Shown here piece after piece: positions 4,878 through 6,302 of a stretch of DNA of 6,302 nucleotides (its first letter is position 1; every line of letters begins with the position of its first letter). Under the pieces are notes generated by a model, which saw only the letters and a list, made by a program, of their open reading frames with translations, was not told the DNA's origin and did not search any database. The DNA lies in the NCBI GenBank assembly GCA_028697875.1, contig JAQVEQ010000159.1:1-6302 (forward strand), read 5' to 3'. The DNA comes from Novosphingobium sp. Lineage in GTDB: Bacteria; Pseudomonadota; Alphaproteobacteria; Sphingomonadales; Sphingomonadaceae. The translations under genes and the position numbers were made by a program.

Positions 4878-6302
4878 TCAGGAAACCAGACCGCTCACTG
4901 TCGCGAGGCCGAGGAACGTCAAAAAGCCCATCGAGTCGGTCGTCATCGTCACGAAGATCGACGACGAAATCGCCGGGTCGACTTTCAGCCGTTCGAGGGT
5001 CAACGGCACGAAGACCCCGGCAAGCCCGGCGATCACGATGTTGGTCAGCATGGCGAGCGCGATCACCCCGCCAAGCAGCGGATTGTGGAAGATCAGCGCC
5101 ACGACGATGCCGATCACGACCGCGACCGTCCCGCCGTTGAGCAGCGCGATGCCCATTTCGCGGCGCACCGATCGCCAGGCGTTGCTGGCCGTCAGCTGGT
5201 TGGTGGCCAGCGCGCGTACTGTCACCGCCAGCGTCTGGGTCCCGGCATTGCCGCCGATACCCGCGACGATCGGCATCAGCGTGGCCAGCGCGACCATCTT
5301 GGCGATCGTCCCTTCGAAAGTCGCGATGATGGTGGAGGCGACAGCAGCGGTAAGCAGGTTGGCGATCAGCCAGCGCACGCGCGCGGCATAGGCTTCGCGA
5401 ATCGGTTCGTTGATGTCGCCGTCGCCCGCACCGGACAGCAGCATGACGTCTTCGCCCGCCTCTTCCTGGATGATGTGGACGATGTCGTCGACGGTCAGCT
5501 GGCCGACCAGGCGCCCGGCTTCGTCCACCACGGCGGCCGAAATCAGGGCGTATTTCTGGAACTGCAGCGCGACTTCTTCCTGGTCCAGGCCGACCGGGAT
5601 CAGCGTCTGGTCGCGCTTCATCACGTCGGTCAGCGGGATATGGCGCGGGGTGCGCAGGATCCACGAGAGCTGGCAGGTGCCGATCGGGCGGTGCTGCGGA
5701 TCGACGACGAAGACTTCCCAGAATTCGGTCGTCAGGTCGCCGTTGTCGCGCAGGTAGTCGATCAGGTCGCCGACCGTCATGTGTTCGGGCACCGCGACAA
5801 GATCGCGCTGCATCAGGCGGCCGGCGGTCTCTTCCGGGTAGGACAGCGCGGATTCGATCGCGGCGCGGTCTTCCGGCTCCATTTCGGCGAGGATGGCGGC
5901 CTGCTCTTCCGGCTCGAGGTCCTCGATCAGCTGGACCGCGTCGTCGGTCTCGAGCTGTTCGGCGATTTCCGCGACCGCTTCGGGCGAGAGCGCCTCGACC
6001 ATGTCGTCGCGCACGTGGTCGTTGAGTTCGGCGATGACCTCGCCGGTCATCAGGTCGGAAATGGCCGTGGCCAGCGGCGCGCGTTCGTCGCGTTCGACCA
6101 GTTCGAACAAGTCGGCGATGTCGGCGGGGTGCAGCGGCTCGACCAGCTCGTAGACTCGCGCTTCGTCGCCGTCCTCGAGCGCTTCGGAGACGGAGCGGAC
6201 GAATTCGGCCTTCAGGCGGTTTTCGTCGTCGAACTGTTCGCGGTCCTCCTCCGCCAGGAGCGAGTCGGTGCGTTCCAGTTCGTCGAGTTCGTCCGGCGTC
6301 AT
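4878..6302 (-). CDS. mgtE: Magnesium channel/transporter MgtE
   Basis: A 474-residue inner-membrane Mg2+ channel, close to the 450 residues of Thermus MgtE. The acidic N-terminal helical domain (about 30-160) contains LHPADIADLFE (57-67). Two CBS domains follow, at about 164-225 and 226-285. A connecting helix near 287-308 leads to five membrane helices between about 310 and 474. The family signature P344-I-V-A-G-x-G-G-N-x-G-x-Q356 is intact, as is the last-helix TTDSMGF (454-460), whose D456 should match the pore Mg2+-binding aspartate (D432 in Thermus MgtE). In the known structure the protein is a homodimer whose cytosolic domains sense Mg2+ and close the pore; the many acidic residues in the first 160 positions agree. 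The ATG is the last triplet of the window, so its ribosome binding site and promoter are not visible and a slightly longer N-terminus cannot be excluded. The DUF1489 gene follows. Confidence 0.95.
   Translation of the reverse strand: MTPDELDELERTDSLLAEEDREQFDDENRLKAEFVRSVSEALEDGDEARVYELVEPLHPADIADLFELVERDERAPLATAISDLMTGEVIAELNDHVRDDMVEALSPEAVAEIAEQLETDDAVQLIEDLEPEEQAAILAEMEPEDRAAIESALSYPEETAGRLMQRDLVAVPEHMTVGDLIDYLRDNGDLTTEFWEVFVVDPQHRPIGTCQLSWILRTPRHIPLTDVMKRDQTLIPVGLDQEEVALQFQKYALISAAVVDEAGRLVGQLTVDDIVHIIQEEAGEDVMLLSGAGDGDINEPIREAYAARVRWLIANLLTAAVASTIIATFEGTIAKMVALATLMPIVAGIGGNAGTQTLAVTVRALATNQLTASNAWRSVRREMGIALLNGGTVAVVIGIVVALIFHNPLLGGVIALAMLTNIVIAGLAGVFVPLTLERLKVDPAISSSIFVTMTTDSMGFLTFLGLATVSGLVS

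Noticed and set aside
4825..5664. 279-codon minus-strand frame inside mgtE
   Set aside because: Arg/Asp/Gly-rich out-of-frame translation of mgtE, which is intact in its own frame.

Overview
The window looks like chromosomal DNA from a GC-rich alphaproteobacterium. A member of the Sphingomonadales (Novosphingobium/Sphingomonas/Erythrobacter type) is my best guess. That placement is inference: it rests on the high G+C coding bias, on a DUF1489 protein (a family I know mainly from Alphaproteobacteria), and on the resemblance of the MgtE, NudC and serine-hydrolase proteins to sphingomonad versions. I see no rRNA, tRNA, CRISPR array, insertion sequence, integrase or plasmid gene.

Layout from left to right. 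(1) 1-1278, + strand: a serine hydrolase of the beta-lactamase/EstB-esterase class with a Tat-type export signal, cut at its 5' end by the window edge. (2) 1275-2180, + strand: NudC, NADH pyrophosphatase, overlapping gene 1 by four bases (ATGA) and so probably translationally coupled to it. (3) 2199-2741, - strand: a four-helix membrane protein of the YqhA/UPF0114 family, convergent with nudC; the two genes share a perfect 8-bp stem-loop that contains both stop codons. (4) 2742-2950: a divergent, more AT-rich intergenic region holding a perfect 7-bp dyad and a cluster of GCGCAA/TGCAA words. (5) 2951-4423, + strand: an orphan AMP-forming acyl/aryl-CoA ligase-like (ANL superfamily) enzyme with all core adenylation motifs. 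(6) 4448-4840, - strand: a DUF1489 protein. (7) 4878-6302, - strand: the magnesium channel/transporter MgtE, whose start codon is the last base triplet of the window. MgtE and DUF1489 are in tandem 37 bases apart and are probably one transcript.

Most of the window is ordinary housekeeping and envelope functions: NAD(H) and NAD-capped RNA turnover, Mg2+ uptake, and an exported hydrolase. The part that stands out is the ligase gene with its upstream region (about 2742-4423). It is visibly lower in G+C, uses codons such as ATA, CTA, TTA, AGA and AGG that I did not notice in the neighbours, and has no pathway partner nearby. It looks like a single-gene insertion between core genes, possibly with its own operator. 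I do not see a clearly new multi-gene system; the orphan ligase and the dyad upstream of it are the best leads.
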